Positions 6,679 to 6,852 of a DNA stretch of 6,852 bases are shown in pieces. The notes under the pieces were generated by a model that was not told where the DNA came from, did no database searches, and was given only the letters and a program-made list of their open reading frames with translations. The stretch covers positions 1-6,852 of the forward strand of contig DAOWAM010000028.1 in NCBI GenBank assembly GCA_030634585.1. Reading direction: 5' to 3'. Position numbers and translations under genes: made by a program. Numbering within the stretch: the stretch's first letter is position 1; each line of letters begins with the position of its first letter. Origin of the DNA: a bacterium (GTDB taxonomy: Bacteria > Patescibacteriota > Patescibacteriia > UBA2591 > DAOWAM01).

Positions 6679-6852
6679 TTATTTCTCAACAATTTTTTCT
6701 TTGTTTATTTCTTTTTTGTTTTCGTTTTCTATTTTATTACCTAATTTAATTTTGGTAATTTCTACTTTGGTGATTAATTGTCGATGACCAATTTTTTTTC
6801 GATAACGACTTTTTGGTTTATATTTAATCCCAATTACCTTTTTTGCTCTCTC
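6679..6852 (-). CDS. rplU: 50S ribosomal protein L21, C-terminal part (cut by window edge)
   Basis: A minus-strand frame enters at the right edge and stops at TAA (6681-6679), giving 57 residues of a protein whose start lies outside the window. The segment KVIGIKYKPKSRYRKKIGHR followed by QLITKVEITKI matches the conserved end of bacterial L21, which usually reads like KxKRRKxYRKxxGHRQxxTxVxI. L21 binds 23S rRNA in the large subunit. Most L21 proteins stop near the final ITxI; here about 22 more residues rich in Lys, Glu and Asn follow. The gene converges on dnaB and the recR relic. In many bacteria rpmA (L27) follows rplU, but no rpmA is present before the terminator. Confidence 0.9.
   Translation of the reverse strand, partial: ERAKKVIGIKYKPKSRYRKKIGHRQLITKVEITKIKLGNKIENENKKEINKEKIVEK

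Noticed and set aside
1..6852. CRISPR array, insertion sequence or phage genes
   Set aside because: No regularly spaced repeats, transposase, integrase or terminal inverted repeats were seen.

Overview
The window is AT-rich and uses the standard code (TGG for Trp, no in-frame TGA). Genes are tightly packed, and no start codon has a strong Shine-Dalgarno sequence in front of it. The compact proteins, short spacers and AsnRS/P-type ATPase/DUF389 gene string suggest a small-genome bacterium, possibly from the Candidate Phyla Radiation (Patescibacteria). That placement is an inference from style; no marker in the window proves it.

Layout: on the minus strand, reading from about 4900 down to 39, lie tRNA-Lys(UUU), a P2-type (Ca2+-ATPase-like) cation pump, asparaginyl-tRNA synthetase (asnS) and a DUF389 membrane protein. 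The last three are separated by only 7 and 11 nt, so they look like one transcription unit, possibly begun at the tRNA. On the plus strand, diverging from the tRNA, is dnaB (replicative helicase, 5017-6360). The 116-bp divergent spacer (4901-5016) holds a perfect 12-bp palindrome, two DnaA-box-like 9-mers 11 bp apart in the same orientation, an overlapping pair of possible divergent -35 elements and a 60-bp stretch with only 5 G/C bases. This could be a DnaA-responsive control region for dnaB and the tRNA or, less likely, part of an origin.

Downstream of dnaB, the 318-bp gap to the next gene holds an unlisted C-terminal fragment of recR (6393-6539), open for 48 codons but without the rest of the protein. 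It is followed by a near-ideal intrinsic terminator (16-bp perfect stem, 3-nt loop). The right edge carries the C-terminal 57 codons of ribosomal protein L21 (rplU) on the minus strand, converging on dnaB/recR'.

Functionally the window is mostly housekeeping: replication (dnaB), translation (tRNA-Lys, asnS, rplU) and ion/membrane functions (ATPase, DUF389). I saw no new defence or mobile system. The items most worth checking are the recR relic behind dnaB, the DnaA-box pair in the dnaB/tRNA spacer, and the altered ion-site residues of the pump.
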